A stretch of DNA of 64,000 nucleotides from a virus. The position numbers and the translations under genes were made by a program. The DNA lies in the IMG/VR virus record IMGVR_UViG_3300015371_000003, positions 52,230 through 116,229 of that record; one strand, written 5' to 3'. Below, in pieces: positions 15,936 through 23,891 of the stretch (positions are counted from its first letter, which is position 1; the number at the start of each line of letters is the position of its first letter). The notes beneath the pieces are model-generated. The model saw nothing but the letters and a program-made list of their open reading frames with translations. It ran no database searches and was not told where the DNA came from.

Positions 15936-16676
15936 ATGCCAACAAGACAGGTACTGATTCAGGGCATCATGACGTGGGATGAGCCGACACAGCCTCAGCC
16001 CCCGAGTGGTGCTCACCCGGAGCATCCGATCTTCTATCCACCGGGGATCTGGGGACCGACCGATCCTCGTCCTTCGAATCCGATTGCCAACGTTCCCGGT
16101 ATCAGCAATCCCAATCCTCCGGGGTGGGGTCAGCGACCGGAACATCCCATCGTGCTGCCTCCTCCGGGTGGTGGCGGTGGGACTCCTCCGGGGATCTGGG
16201 GGGGAGGCAATCAGCCGTTCCCCACGCCCCCGATTGCCAATGTGCCGGGGATCGACAATCCCAATCCTCCGGGCTGGCAACCGCCGGGGATCTGGGGTCC
16301 ACCGGGACCGTGGCCCACTCCGCCGATTGCGTTTCCGCCCGGATGGGTAGGAGGCGTACCACCCGGTGGGGGGACTCCGCCGTCCGGTGCTCATCCGGAG
16401 CATCCCATCGTGCTGCCGCCGAACGTGCCGCCATCAGGACCGGGAGGTCCGAGCGGAGGCGTTCCGACGCATCCCATCGGTGGGGTGCAAGGTCCAGCCG
16501 GGATGTTCGTGTGGTACTGGTCCCCGGCATGGGGGTGGTTCGCAGTGCCTGCGAGCGGGCCGATTCAGCCGCCGCAACAGCCACCGACGCAGCCTCCGAC
16601 CGAGCCGCCGTTACCGGGAGATATTCCGCATCCGGAGCATCCGATTGTGCTGCCGCCGGAAGCGGAGCCGAAGTAG
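15936..16676 (+). CDS. Proline-rich repeat protein with PEHPIVLPP motifs
   Basis: 246 residues starting at ATG 15936; the longer open frame from 15879 overlaps the previous gene. Composition is dominated by Pro, Gly and Trp. The motif (H)PEHPI(V)LPP or a close variant occurs at least four times, and PGIWG, NVPGI(S/D)NPNPPGW and PPI(A)xxPG units recur. Such a protein would be extended or polyproline-helical, perhaps a capsid-associated spacer or decoration. An N-terminal TWDEP may be a remnant of the tag. Located directly before the protease gene. Confidence 0.65.
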   Translation: MPTRQVLIQGIMTWDEPTQPQPPSGAHPEHPIFYPPGIWGPTDPRPSNPIANVPGISNPNPPGWGQRPEHPIVLPPPGGGGGTPPGIWGGGNQPFPTPPIANVPGIDNPNPPGWQPPGIWGPPGPWPTPPIAFPPGWVGGVPPGGGTPPSGAHPEHPIVLPPNVPPSGPGGPSGGVPTHPIGGVQGPAGMFVWYWSPAWGWFAVPASGPIQPPQQPPTQPPTEPPLPGDIPHPEHPIVLPPEAEPK

Positions 16677-16690
16677 CAGGGGAGGGGCGT

Positions 16691-17287
16691 ATGCCGAAAC
16701 CAAAACACAAGGCACTCGTGATCAAGAACGAAGAAGCACAACTTGTGTTTGGGGAGGTGTACGCCCCGAACCGTCCCGACGCGCAAGGTGAGTACATGAC
16801 GGCCACGGACATTCAGAAGATGGCCCATGAATTCATCCGGTCAGGCAAGATGGGTCAGATTGATGTGATGCACGGGAACAAAGTGGTGACGGGCGCGAGT
16901 GTGGTTGAGTCCTTCGTGGCGGATGACACGGATTCCCGCTTCCTGCCCGGTTCGTGGGTGATCGGTGTCCACATTCCCGATCCTCAACTCTGGTCTGCCA
17001 TCAAGAAGGGTGAAATCAACGGCTTCAGCATGGAAGCCTTGGTGACACGCCATGAGATGGATGTGGAAGTCGAAATTCCTCCGGTGGTCACAGGCTTGAC
17101 CAGTAAGCATGACGATCATCAACACAAATTTTTCGTCGCCTACGACCAAAAAGGGGAATTCAAAGGCGGTGTGACGGATACGGTCAATGGGCATTTCCAT
17201 GCGATTGTCGCCGGGACACATACTCAGGATGCCGCAGGCCACCGTCACCGCTTTTCTAGCGTTGATAACGTGCGGATTCTAGGGTAG
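16691..17287 (+). CDS. XkdF-like prohead serine protease
   Basis: 198 residues from ATG 16691, preceded by GGGGAGGGG; the longer open frame upstream is in the proline-rich gene. LVFGEVYAPNRPDAQGE(Y)MT near residues 18-37 and the downstream helix are typical of phage XkdF-type proteases (peptidase S78-like). Candidate catalytic residues are H61 (VMHGN), S113 (NGFSMEA) and possibly E73. The enzyme would process scaffold and other head proteins during maturation. The C-terminal 60 residues are unusually His-rich (HDDHQHKF, NGHFHA, GHRHRF), suggesting a metal site not needed for S78 catalysis. Confidence 0.8.
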   Translation: MPKPKHKALVIKNEEAQLVFGEVYAPNRPDAQGEYMTATDIQKMAHEFIRSGKMGQIDVMHGNKVVTGASVVESFVADDTDSRFLPGSWVIGVHIPDPQLWSAIKKGEINGFSMEALVTRHEMDVEVEIPPVVTGLTSKHDDHQHKFFVAYDQKGEFKGGVTDTVNGHFHAIVAGTHTQDAAGHRHRFSSVDNVRILG

Positions 17288-17297
17288 TCTTGCACAC

Positions 17298-18392
17298 ATG
17301 GCTACGATTCAAACCAAGCTGAAGCAGTTGCGAAACGCGGATGTCCGGTTTATTTCGCTGGTGGATCGTGCCGCCACGCGCATTCCCTTCCGGGTGCTGA
17401 AGCGGAACAAGGAGAATTCGATGGGCATTGATTTGACGAGCGTGTTCAAGTCGGAGGCACAAGTACCGCCACACGTCTCGGCAGTGGTGGTCTTTGCCCA
17501 GAAGAATGAAGCCGCCGGGAAGCAGATCGCGGAGGCGATCAAGGCCCACGGCTTCATCACGGATCGGGTGCAGAAATCTGACGAGGGAGAAACGCTGGTG
17601 TTCTCCCAAGGCGATCAGCCGAAGGACACCGTGGTCGTGCGTCTGAGCGATCAGATGCTGGTGTCGGTAGCTGGTCTGGGCATCCCCGAAGGATGGGTGG
17701 GGGATCTGGTCGAGGAGCACGGTTTCTTCCCCGATCTGGCAATGGCGAATGCGGCGATGGAAGATCGGTTGCAGGAAGTCGTCACCAAGTCCGAAGCCCC
17801 GCAGCAGGACGCCCAAGCGGTGCTCACCAGCTATGCTCAGTACGTGAGCCAGATGGCGGTGTTGCCGACCGCCGTGTTCAAGCTGGATGAAGCCATCCGT
17901 GACATCGTGCAGAAGTGCGCGTGTCAGGAACCGGCGGAAAAAACCGACGATGCCTCGCCCACCAAGAAGATCGTGGAGAAGGCGGCAGGCACCACGGAAA
18001 CCGACGCGGAGAAAGCGAAGCGAGTCAAGAACCATCCGCCTGCGGAGATGGCTCCTCCGGACGAAGACGACGATCAGAAACCACCACCGGATGAAGTCAA
18101 CAAGTCCGACGAATCGGCTATTCTCACGGCGCTGAAGGGCATCGAAACGACCGTCTCCGGGTTGTCCGCCAAGCTGGAAACGGTTGTCACCGAGCAAGTC
18201 GCGCAGAAGAAAGTGCTTGACGACGTGGTGCAGAAATCCGACACTCTGGCAACTACGTTGAAGTCCACCGTGACGGCTCCCCCGCTCGCAGGGGATCATC
18301 CGGCGGGCCTTCCCCGGATGCGGGTGGAGAAGCAGGACACGGATCCCCGCACGGGCAATTTCGACACGGCGTTTCTCCGGAGACGGCGCTAG
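17298..18392 (+). CDS. Scaffold-like protein with XkdF-type N-terminus
   Basis: 364 residues. The N-terminus (VRFISLVDRAATRIPFRVLKRN) matches the ISLVD(R/K)xAxRxxF signature often found in XkdF-family proteins. After a globular middle, residues 225-345 are highly charged and predicted coiled coil, as expected for a scaffold. The C-terminus is Arg-rich (FLRRRR). Position between protease and major capsid gene is the canonical scaffold slot. The ISLVD module and the protease core are separate genes here, whereas I recall them together in some phages. Confidence 0.65.
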   Translation: MATIQTKLKQLRNADVRFISLVDRAATRIPFRVLKRNKENSMGIDLTSVFKSEAQVPPHVSAVVVFAQKNEAAGKQIAEAIKAHGFITDRVQKSDEGETLVFSQGDQPKDTVVVRLSDQMLVSVAGLGIPEGWVGDLVEEHGFFPDLAMANAAMEDRLQEVVTKSEAPQQDAQAVLTSYAQYVSQMAVLPTAVFKLDEAIRDIVQKCACQEPAEKTDDASPTKKIVEKAAGTTETDAEKAKRVKNHPPAEMAPPDEDDDQKPPPDEVNKSDESAILTALKGIETTVSGLSAKLETVVTEQVAQKKVLDDVVQKSDTLATTLKSTVTAPPLAGDHPAGLPRMRVEKQDTDPRTGNFDTAFLRRRR

Positions 18393-18432
18393 ATCACGGT
18401 TCACCGGCAGTTCTTTTTGGTAAGGAGCAGAC

Positions 18433-19377
18433 ATGACGAATCAGGAAGTGATCATCCAGAAAGCTGATCTGGCGCTGAGTGATCTGGCGACCGCCGGGAA
18501 GCTGAATCCCGAGCAGACCGACCGGTTCATTCGGACGCTGATCGATCAGCCGACGTTGCTCGCCTCTGTCCGCACGGTGGCGATGGGCGCTCCGCAGATG
18601 AAGATCAACAAGATCGGATTCGGGAGCCGCATTCTGCACCCGGCAGTCAGCGCCACCCCGCTGCCTGACAACCTCCGCTCGAAACCCGATCTGGGTCAGG
18701 TCCAACTCGAAACCGCCGAAGTCATCGCGGAAGTTCACATTCCGTACGATGTCATCGAGGACAACATCGAGAAGGGCAACGTCAACGTGCCGATGCAAAC
18801 CGGCGCGGGCGGATTGCATCAGACCATCGTGGACCTGATGGCGGAACGGGCGGCTCTCGATCTGGAGGAACTTGCCATTCAGGGCGATACCACCAACGTG
18901 GGGGATCCCTATCTGGCCCTTCAGGACGGGTACCTGAAGATGGCGACGGCGAACGTCGTCAACGTCGGGGGCGCGTTCGACAAGACGGCGGTCAAACAGG
19001 CGCTCAAGACGATGCCCACCCGGTACCTCCGGAACCGGAGTGCCATGTCGCACTTCGTCTCCGTGGACAACGAGACGGAAATCCGTGACCAGTACGGCGC
19101 ACGGCAGACGGCACTCGGGGATCAGCAGTTGCAGGGGCTGCTGCCCGTTTACATCTACGGTTCGAAGGTCGTGCCGGTTGCCATGATGTTGGGCACCAGC
19201 GGGCTGTTCACCGATCCGATGAACCTGATCTTCGGGATCCAGCGCAACATCATGATCGAGTACGACAAGGACATCCGGGCGCGGGTGTTCATCATCGTGC
19301 TGACGGCCCGCATCGACTTCGCCATCGAAGAAGCGAACGCCGTCGTCAAGTACACCGGCATCACCGGAAGCCGGTAG
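18433..19377 (+). CDS. Major capsid protein (HK97 fold, PBSX-like)
   Basis: 314 residues, preceded by AAGGAG. The N-terminal helix, SVRTVAMGAPQMKINKIGFGSRIL strand region (about residues 49-71) and AEVHIPYDVIEDNIEK segment (about 97-112), followed by a helix with MAERAALDLEELAIQGDT, follow the layout of XkdG/SPO1-type HK97-fold capsid proteins. The length is right for a mature-sized protein with no long delta domain, consistent with a separate scaffold gene. It lies directly after protease and scaffold. Confidence 0.85.
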   Translation: MTNQEVIIQKADLALSDLATAGKLNPEQTDRFIRTLIDQPTLLASVRTVAMGAPQMKINKIGFGSRILHPAVSATPLPDNLRSKPDLGQVQLETAEVIAEVHIPYDVIEDNIEKGNVNVPMQTGAGGLHQTIVDLMAERAALDLEELAIQGDTTNVGDPYLALQDGYLKMATANVVNVGGAFDKTAVKQALKTMPTRYLRNRSAMSHFVSVDNETEIRDQYGARQTALGDQQLQGLLPVYIYGSKVVPVAMMLGTSGLFTDPMNLIFGIQRNIMIEYDKDIRARVFIIVLTARIDFAIEEANAVVKYTGITGSR

Positions 19378-19441
19378 GCACTCTCCTTGCTTTGGTTCAG
19401 GCCGGTTTTATTGGTGGAGTAGGAACGACAAGGAGGATGCG

Positions 19442-19954
19442 TTGACTGACAAGCATGACAAGACGCCGTTGGAGTCCAAGTTGGGGCAGAAAACGGAAAT
19501 CGTCGGTGGGAAGCCGATGACCCCGGAGGAAGCCCAACAGAACGTCAAGCAAGTCGAGGCGGAGCAGGCCAAGCTGTCCGATCCGGGCGAACGCAACGTT
19601 CCGCCGGATGCCAAGGTAAACCAGCCGCCGCAGCCGTCTCACCCCGAAACCATCCGTTCCGCGAAGGAGACGGAGAAGGAAAGCGGCGAGTCCAAGGCCA
19701 AGCGCGTGGACACCGCTGACGTAGATCCTGCCGGGGAGAAAGCTCCCGCCGGGTGGGGCAAGAAGCCGACCGTCTACGTCATGACCAACGTGGACGGCGA
19801 GAAGATGAACGTGACGGTCAAGCAGTGGGCCAAGCACGGACAGCTTCTCCGCGCCAAGGGCTGGACCACGCCGGAATTCGCGGAAGGCGATCAGGGGGGC
19901 AGCGAGCCGATCCCCGGCGATGTCGTGTGGGGCAAGGACAAGCCCGAGGAGTAA
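19442..19954 (+). CDS. Capsid-associated hypothetical protein with TTG start
   Basis: 170 residues beginning at TTG 19442 with AAGGAGG 5 nt upstream, which decides the start. The first 100 residues are charged, Pro-rich and probably disordered. A compact C-terminal domain (about 110-165) contains KKPTVYVMTNVDGEKMNVTVKQWAKHGQLL. It is followed by a strong terminator, making it the last gene of the head-assembly transcript. Decoration or head-completion roles are possible but unsupported. Confidence 0.65.
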   Translation: MTDKHDKTPLESKLGQKTEIVGGKPMTPEEAQQNVKQVEAEQAKLSDPGERNVPPDAKVNQPPQPSHPETIRSAKETEKESGESKAKRVDTADVDPAGEKAPAGWGKKPTVYVMTNVDGEKMNVTVKQWAKHGQLLRAKGWTTPEFAEGDQGGSEPIPGDVVWGKDKPEE

Positions 19955-19978
19955 GTCATTCTCGGTCCTACCGGATGA

Positions 19979-20007
19979 GGGAGGCGAGTACGTGGCCTCC
20001 CTTTTTT
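19979..20007 (+). terminator. Rho-independent terminator after the capsid genes
   Basis: Perfect 7-bp stem GGGAGGC/GCCTCCC, 9-nt loop, then six T (20002-20007). One of the two clearest terminators in the window. Confidence 0.9.
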
Positions 20008-20009
20008 GT

Positions 20010-20023
20010 TGCACTTGATTGCA
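20010..20023. repeat. 14-bp palindrome copy 8
   Basis: TGCACTTGATTGCA directly after the terminator at 19979. Confidence 0.75.
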
Positions 20024-20066
20024 CCACAAAGTGTGGTAAGCTGTGGCTCCATCCAAAGGAGTGCTG

Positions 20067-20372
20067 ATGCCACAATTTCCGCGCCCGATCAAGTTTCAGA
20101 CGCCTGCCATGCGTGTTGCACAGCCGGTAGATTATCTCGGAAACGGCACTATCGTCCGCTCCACCTACAAGGAAGGCGAATTCAGCATTCAGGGTCCGGA
20201 CGGACAGTGGCTGTCTCCCTGTCAGGAAGGCAACCCGATGAACGACCAGTGGGCGGGAGCCGTGCTGGATCAGGAGTCGTTCGCCCCGGATCCGAATCTT
20301 CCCAACGTTCTTATCATTGACCGCAGTCGGTTCGAAGGGGGCAAGTCCTACACACTGGTGATCTTCGGATGA
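20067..20372 (+). CDS. 101-residue hypothetical virion protein
   Basis: ATG 20067 follows AAAGGAG. Mixed beta-rich protein with IRSTYKEGEFSIQGPDGQW-like strands near the N-terminal third and a short VLIIDRSRFEGGKSYTLVIFG end. No family recognised. The stop overlaps the next start (ATGA). Between terminator 19979 and this gene lies copy 8 of the 14-bp palindrome; no clear promoter was found there. Confidence 0.6.
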   Translation: MPQFPRPIKFQTPAMRVAQPVDYLGNGTIVRSTYKEGEFSIQGPDGQWLSPCQEGNPMNDQWAGAVLDQESFAPDPNLPNVLIIDRSRFEGGKSYTLVIFG

Positions 20373-21460
20373 CTCCCGCGATTGATGTCACCCGTGGCGT
20401 CGGCAGTCTGATAGGCGCACCCTCTGGCGGAGGCGGTGGACGGCATCCTATCCCCACGCCAGTACAGCGGGAGCCGCTGCCCCCGTTTGATCCGAATACC
20501 ACCGACAAGGAAACCGGTTCTCCCCTGCCGGTGTACACAACACTTCCCAGACCGTTCCCCCCGTTGGATGATCCCAATTACATGCGAGCCGATTTATGGA
20601 GTCTCACGATTCCCGGCTTGCCACCGATTCCCGGTGGGGCGGGTGGGCCTGCTCAGGAACGGGTGCTCACCTATTTGTGGGAACGCTACGGCATGGTGCC
20701 GGGGGACTGGCAACAGAAAATCCTGAAAGCCTACGGTGAAGCGGGCCTCCGGCTGTTCGTTCGTTCGTGGCCGGATGAACGGAGTGCCAGCGGGATTTCG
20801 GTGCAGCAGTACGTCGATGACACCAAGCGCATTCAGGATGCGGGCCTCGACAACGGGCACATGCTCCGCAGCAAGTACTACGACGGTCCGGACAATTACA
20901 CCACTTGCGATGAGGTGGTGGACGCGCTTGTCAAGATCAACGGGATTCAGTGGGCCGCACATGCGTGGGAAGCGAGTCTCTGGATGTCCCCGGAGCAGTA
21001 CCGCCGCATGATTGACCACGACGCGCTTCGGCATCCCGATATTCGTTGGTTGATTCACCTCCAAGAGCACTATGCTGACTTCGGCCCAGACGGAGCAGGT
21101 CACTCGAAGAAATTTTGGGAAGCCAATTTTGCCGTGGGCGTGCGTCATCTGGCGTATCAGCATGTGACCACGAGCGGTTCTCCGAATGACCCGTGGGCCG
21201 CAGGGATGATGGCGGCACGTCTCGAAGATGTACAGGTCCGTCGTGTGGCCGGAGGGCTGTGGGGGTTGTCGCAGTCGTTCGAAATAATTGATTTCGAACG
21301 GACGGCGCAGTTGCAATTCAACAACCAAAGGGACGGCGACGGCAACATCGCGGATGAACTGCACGGCAACTTGAAAGGCTATGAGAATTCGTGTCACCCC
21401 AAGGTGGTGATGGCTGGATACGGCAACGGCAATCGGAAGCCGGATGGGAGCTACGCATGA
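20369..21460 (+). CDS. Unknown 363-residue protein, possibly TIM-barrel-like virion protein
   Basis: The first 80 residues are Pro/Gly-rich and likely extended. Residues about 95-310 look like an alternating alpha/beta fold: GEAGLRLFVRSWPDERSA, VQQYVDDTKRIQDAGLD, WAAHAWEASLW and IRWLIHLQEHYADFGPDG. I recall similar sequences in other phages near capsid genes without a proven activity; the repeating strand-helix pattern suggests a barrel and perhaps carbohydrate binding or hydrolysis. Catalytic residues cannot be assigned. It overlaps both neighbours by four bases. Confidence 0.5.
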   Translation: MTPAIDVTRGVGSLIGAPSGGGGGRHPIPTPVQREPLPPFDPNTTDKETGSPLPVYTTLPRPFPPLDDPNYMRADLWSLTIPGLPPIPGGAGGPAQERVLTYLWERYGMVPGDWQQKILKAYGEAGLRLFVRSWPDERSASGISVQQYVDDTKRIQDAGLDNGHMLRSKYYDGPDNYTTCDEVVDALVKINGIQWAAHAWEASLWMSPEQYRRMIDHDALRHPDIRWLIHLQEHYADFGPDGAGHSKKFWEANFAVGVRHLAYQHVTTSGSPNDPWAAGMMAARLEDVQVRRVAGGLWGLSQSFEIIDFERTAQLQFNNQRDGDGNIADELHGNLKGYENSCHPKVVMAGYGNGNRKPDGSYA

Positions 21461-21672
21461 CACCGAAGCCACCGCCTGCGGTTCTCGAACGTGTGGAAGA
21501 AGCCCTCCGGAATCTCAAGGGCACGCGCAACGAGCAAGAGGAGCAGGAAGCTGTCTCCCGAGCCGTGAGCGTCCCGTTGGTTGCCGCCAAGTGGTTGATC
21601 GCCCACGTCCGGGGCGAGGAGAAAGTCGTTGCGGATCCGCAATACATTCCCGGTGGGAAGGGCGGATGTTGA
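21457..21672 (+). CDS. 71-residue helical hypothetical protein
   Basis: ATG 21457 overlaps the preceding stop (ATGA). The product is a charged amphipathic helix (VLERVEEALRNLKGTRNEQEEQEAV) followed by a hydrophobic stretch and a Gly-rich end. No family recognised. Confidence 0.6.
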   Translation: MTPKPPPAVLERVEEALRNLKGTRNEQEEQEAVSRAVSVPLVAAKWLIAHVRGEEKVVADPQYIPGGKGGC

Positions 21673-21698
21673 ACTAGGTGTTGCACTTGCAGTAAACT
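21669..21698 (+). promoter_or_regulatory. Candidate promoter upstream of the connector genes
   Basis: TTGAAC (21669-21674), 18-bp spacer, TAAACT (21693-21698). The spacer contains TTGCACTTGCA, two half-sites of the dispersed palindrome at shortened spacing. Confidence 0.55.
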
Positions 21699-21725
21699 CG
21701 CGTCAAAGGAGTAGCCTGTGACGTT

Positions 21726-22127
21726 ATGGCCTTGAAAACTTCGGACAAGCCCGCCGCCACGCCCGCCCAACCGCCGTTTACGCAGACGACGGTGTTGGAG
21801 TTGGCCCTGTACAAGTTGTATACGTGGCAGAACAACACGTATGAACAGGGCAAGCCCTATCGCTTTCGCAACGAGGATGCGATGTTGCTTCTCGGAGAAC
21901 AGGATCTGGGCCGTCAAGTTTGGAAGCTGTATCAGCCGCCCAAGAAGCGGGAAGCTCCCAAACATGAAATCGTGGACGCCACACGAGTGGTTGCCACGCG
22001 CCCGGTGGAAGATGTCGGCTTCGGCACGCTGAACAAAGCCTCAGGCCGCATTGAAGTGGGCACCGATGACGAGATTCAAGACATTCTGGAGCGGAACGAA
22101 GAAGGCGGTGGAGATGTGACGGTCTAG
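21726..22127 (+). CDS. Hypothetical connector-region protein
   Basis: 133 residues. A globular core around residues 20-75 (FTQTTVLELALYKLYTW, YRFRNEDAMLLLGEQDLG) is followed by a charged tail. Position just before the head-tail connector gene and after a promoter suggests a head-completion or virion role. No family recognised. Confidence 0.55.
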   Translation: MALKTSDKPAATPAQPPFTQTTVLELALYKLYTWQNNTYEQGKPYRFRNEDAMLLLGEQDLGRQVWKLYQPPKKREAPKHEIVDATRVVATRPVEDVGFGTLNKASGRIEVGTDDEIQDILERNEEGGGDVTV

Positions 22128-22129
22128 TC

Positions 22130-22939
22130 ATGTCCCCCACCAAGATGCACATGCCGTTGTTCGTGGATCCGCAGGATGTGATTCTGCGGATGCAGTTGAG
22201 TCCTGACCTGACGGGCATCGAAGACGTGGTTACGTCAGGCATCATCGGAGCACAACTCCATGTGGAACGCATCATTGATGGACGCCTATCTCGACAAGCC
22301 CAAGACTGCCTATTCTTCATCGATGCGGAGTCCTTCTCTGGAATCGCTCCGGGCGGTGCTTACCGACTGGAAATCCCAAGCGGGCTGGTCCGACAGGATG
22401 TCCCCCAGAACGTATCATCCTCAACCGGGACGGTTAGTGGCCCCTTTACGGACTACGAAGCGGTTCAGACGAACCTGATGAAGTTTGATTACAACCGAGG
22501 CTACTTGTACCTCGACACGCAGTATGCGAATAACCACATTCGCGTGACGTGTGAAACGGGGTACGAGGACGGCACCCGCCCGCTCCCGCCCACGGGGTTG
22601 CCGGATTTCGATGACACGGTGCAATATCAAGTTGGGGACCGAGTGGCGTATCTTGAAGCTGCCTTTGAATGTACGGCGGCTCCGCCCGTTGGTACGGTCC
22701 CCACCACCGCCGCGTATTGGAAGCGAGCACTCGTCCCGCAGGAACCGCTACCGGATGCCATCTACGAAGCGATCATGTCGCTGGTGCCGATGGTGTTCAA
22801 CGCGAATCAAACGACCAACCGGAGCGACGAAGCCAAGAACCAGTACCAGACGTTGACGGATCACGCCAACCTGTTGCTGCAACCGTGGGTGCGGACCAAA
22901 GGGTTTACGTTCCGCACGGTGTTTGGACATACGGGATGA
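22130..22939 (+). CDS. Head-tail connector with an inserted carbohydrate-binding-like module
   Basis: 269 residues. The N-terminal helices (residues 10-55) and the C-terminal helical part (about 212-255) fit gp6/gp15-type head-tail adaptor proteins. Between them, around residues 165-205, is VQYQVGDRVAYLEAAFECTA...YWKR, matching the pattern of CBM5/12 chitin-binding modules (YxxGDxVxYxxxxYxA...YW). Such an insertion would project from the connector. Adaptor assignment is supported by position before the tail-completion gene; the module is a pattern match. Confidence 0.6.
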   Translation: MSPTKMHMPLFVDPQDVILRMQLSPDLTGIEDVVTSGIIGAQLHVERIIDGRLSRQAQDCLFFIDAESFSGIAPGGAYRLEIPSGLVRQDVPQNVSSSTGTVSGPFTDYEAVQTNLMKFDYNRGYLYLDTQYANNHIRVTCETGYEDGTRPLPPTGLPDFDDTVQYQVGDRVAYLEAAFECTAAPPVGTVPTTAAYWKRALVPQEPLPDAIYEAIMSLVPMVFNANQTTNRSDEAKNQYQTLTDHANLLLQPWVRTKGFTFRTVFGHTG

Positions 22940-23400
22940 GACTCCTCAGCGTCACCGTCCAAGGGCAACCCGGCTTGGTAAAAGCCATGCAGGGGATGGC
23001 CGATGCCCTCGATACGGTGAAGATTCTGGACGAAGGGGCAGCGGTCATCTACAACCGCATGCGCTCCCGGTTTCTGGTGGAGACGGATCCGTTGGGGAAC
23101 AAGTGGCCCCCGAGTCAAGCGGCTCTCAGGCGAGCACGGTCAGGACGGGGTGGTGGGACGCTGTTCGACAGCGGGAAGCTGTTTCGCAGCATTCAGTTGT
23201 ATGCGGACAGCCCAACTACCCGAGCGATTGGGACCAACGTTACGTCTCCACAAGGCTACTTCTATCCCTATCAGCATCAATATGGGATTGGCTTCCCACA
23301 GCGGCAATTCTTGGGCTTCGCCCCTGAGGACATGGACGTGATGTCCAAAGTCATCATCAACCGTGTCGTGAGGGGATTGAAGCAGGGGATGACGCCGTGA
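22936..23400 (+). CDS. Tail-completion protein (Mu gpG/virion morphogenesis-like)
   Basis: 154 residues from ATG 22936, overlapping the preceding stop. DPLGNKWPPSQAALRRARSGRGGGTLFDSGKLFRSI matches the phage virion morphogenesis family (nKWxplsxxtlxxK...LxxTGxLxxSI), which acts at the head-tail joint. The QRQFLGF near the C-terminus corresponds to the conserved R(xFLG) segment. The longer open frame upstream is only read-through. Confidence 0.75.
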   Translation: MRLLSVTVQGQPGLVKAMQGMADALDTVKILDEGAAVIYNRMRSRFLVETDPLGNKWPPSQAALRRARSGRGGGTLFDSGKLFRSIQLYADSPTTRAIGTNVTSPQGYFYPYQHQYGIGFPQRQFLGFAPEDMDVMSKVIINRVVRGLKQGMTP

Positions 23401-23891
23401 GTAAGTTGAACGAAGTCTTGGATGAAGCCAAGCAGCGGTTGCTGCAATTGAATGCACCACCCGTGACCCTCACCGGCAAGGTGGTCGTGGCCTACGATGA
23501 GAACGATTTGCTGGATGTGCTGAAGGGCGTCCGGTCGTTTCCTGCGGTGGGTATCGTCTACGAAGGCATGCGCTCCATGTCGGAGGAGCCGAATCCTACG
23601 GCGAAGGTTGGGCTGTCGTGTGAAATCGTGTTGGGCTTTGTGCTGGTGGAACGGGGTGATGAAATTCACGCCACCGACCAGAAGAAAACCCGAGCGATTG
23701 ATTACTTGGATGCGATGCGCCTGCAATTCATCGGGCAGCGCAGTACTGTCTCGAAACACTATTGGCACTTCATGGTAGAGGCTCCTGCCGCGCTTCGATC
23801 CGGAGCCGTCTGTTGGGTACAGCGATGGTCCTTGCCAGTGCAACTGCCTCACTTGCCCCCGAACGGCCAGCAACACCCGTTCTGCCCGTAG
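23397..23891 (+). CDS. Tail terminator-like protein
   Basis: 164 residues with a GTG start overlapping the preceding stop. Its place, between tail-completion protein and tail genes, and its size fit a tail terminator or gp37/DUF1834-like protein that caps the tube. The first 135 residues look alpha/beta. The last 35 (Trp/Pro-rich) overlap the next gene by 67 bases in another frame, so they may be an added tail created when the downstream island was inserted. Identification is mainly positional. Confidence 0.5.
   Translation: MSKLNEVLDEAKQRLLQLNAPPVTLTGKVVVAYDENDLLDVLKGVRSFPAVGIVYEGMRSMSEEPNPTAKVGLSCEIVLGFVLVERGDEIHATDQKKTRAIDYLDAMRLQFIGQRSTVSKHYWHFMVEAPAALRSGAVCWVQRWSLPVQLPHLPPNGQQHPFCP
23443..23456. 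repeat. 14-bp palindrome copy 9
   Basis: TGCAATTGAATGCA inside the tail terminator-like gene (L-Q-L-N-A). Confidence 0.65.

Noticed and set aside
16124-16690. Upstream extension of the protease gene
   Set aside because: The extension is an out-of-frame reading of the proline-rich gene; ATG 16691 has a strong GGGGAGGGG site.
17256-18434. Minus-strand open frame of 392 codons
   Set aside because: It mirrors the scaffold-like gene; composition is Arg/His/Leu-rich as expected of antisense frames, and all real genes here are on the + strand.
20009-20042. Promoter upstream of gene 20067
   Set aside because: TTGATT and TAAGCT are only 15 bp apart and other combinations are poor; the conspicuous sequence here is the palindrome copy.
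22669-22935. N-terminal extension of the tail-completion gene
   Set aside because: It reads the connector gene in a second frame; the overlap start at 22936 fits the operon pattern.
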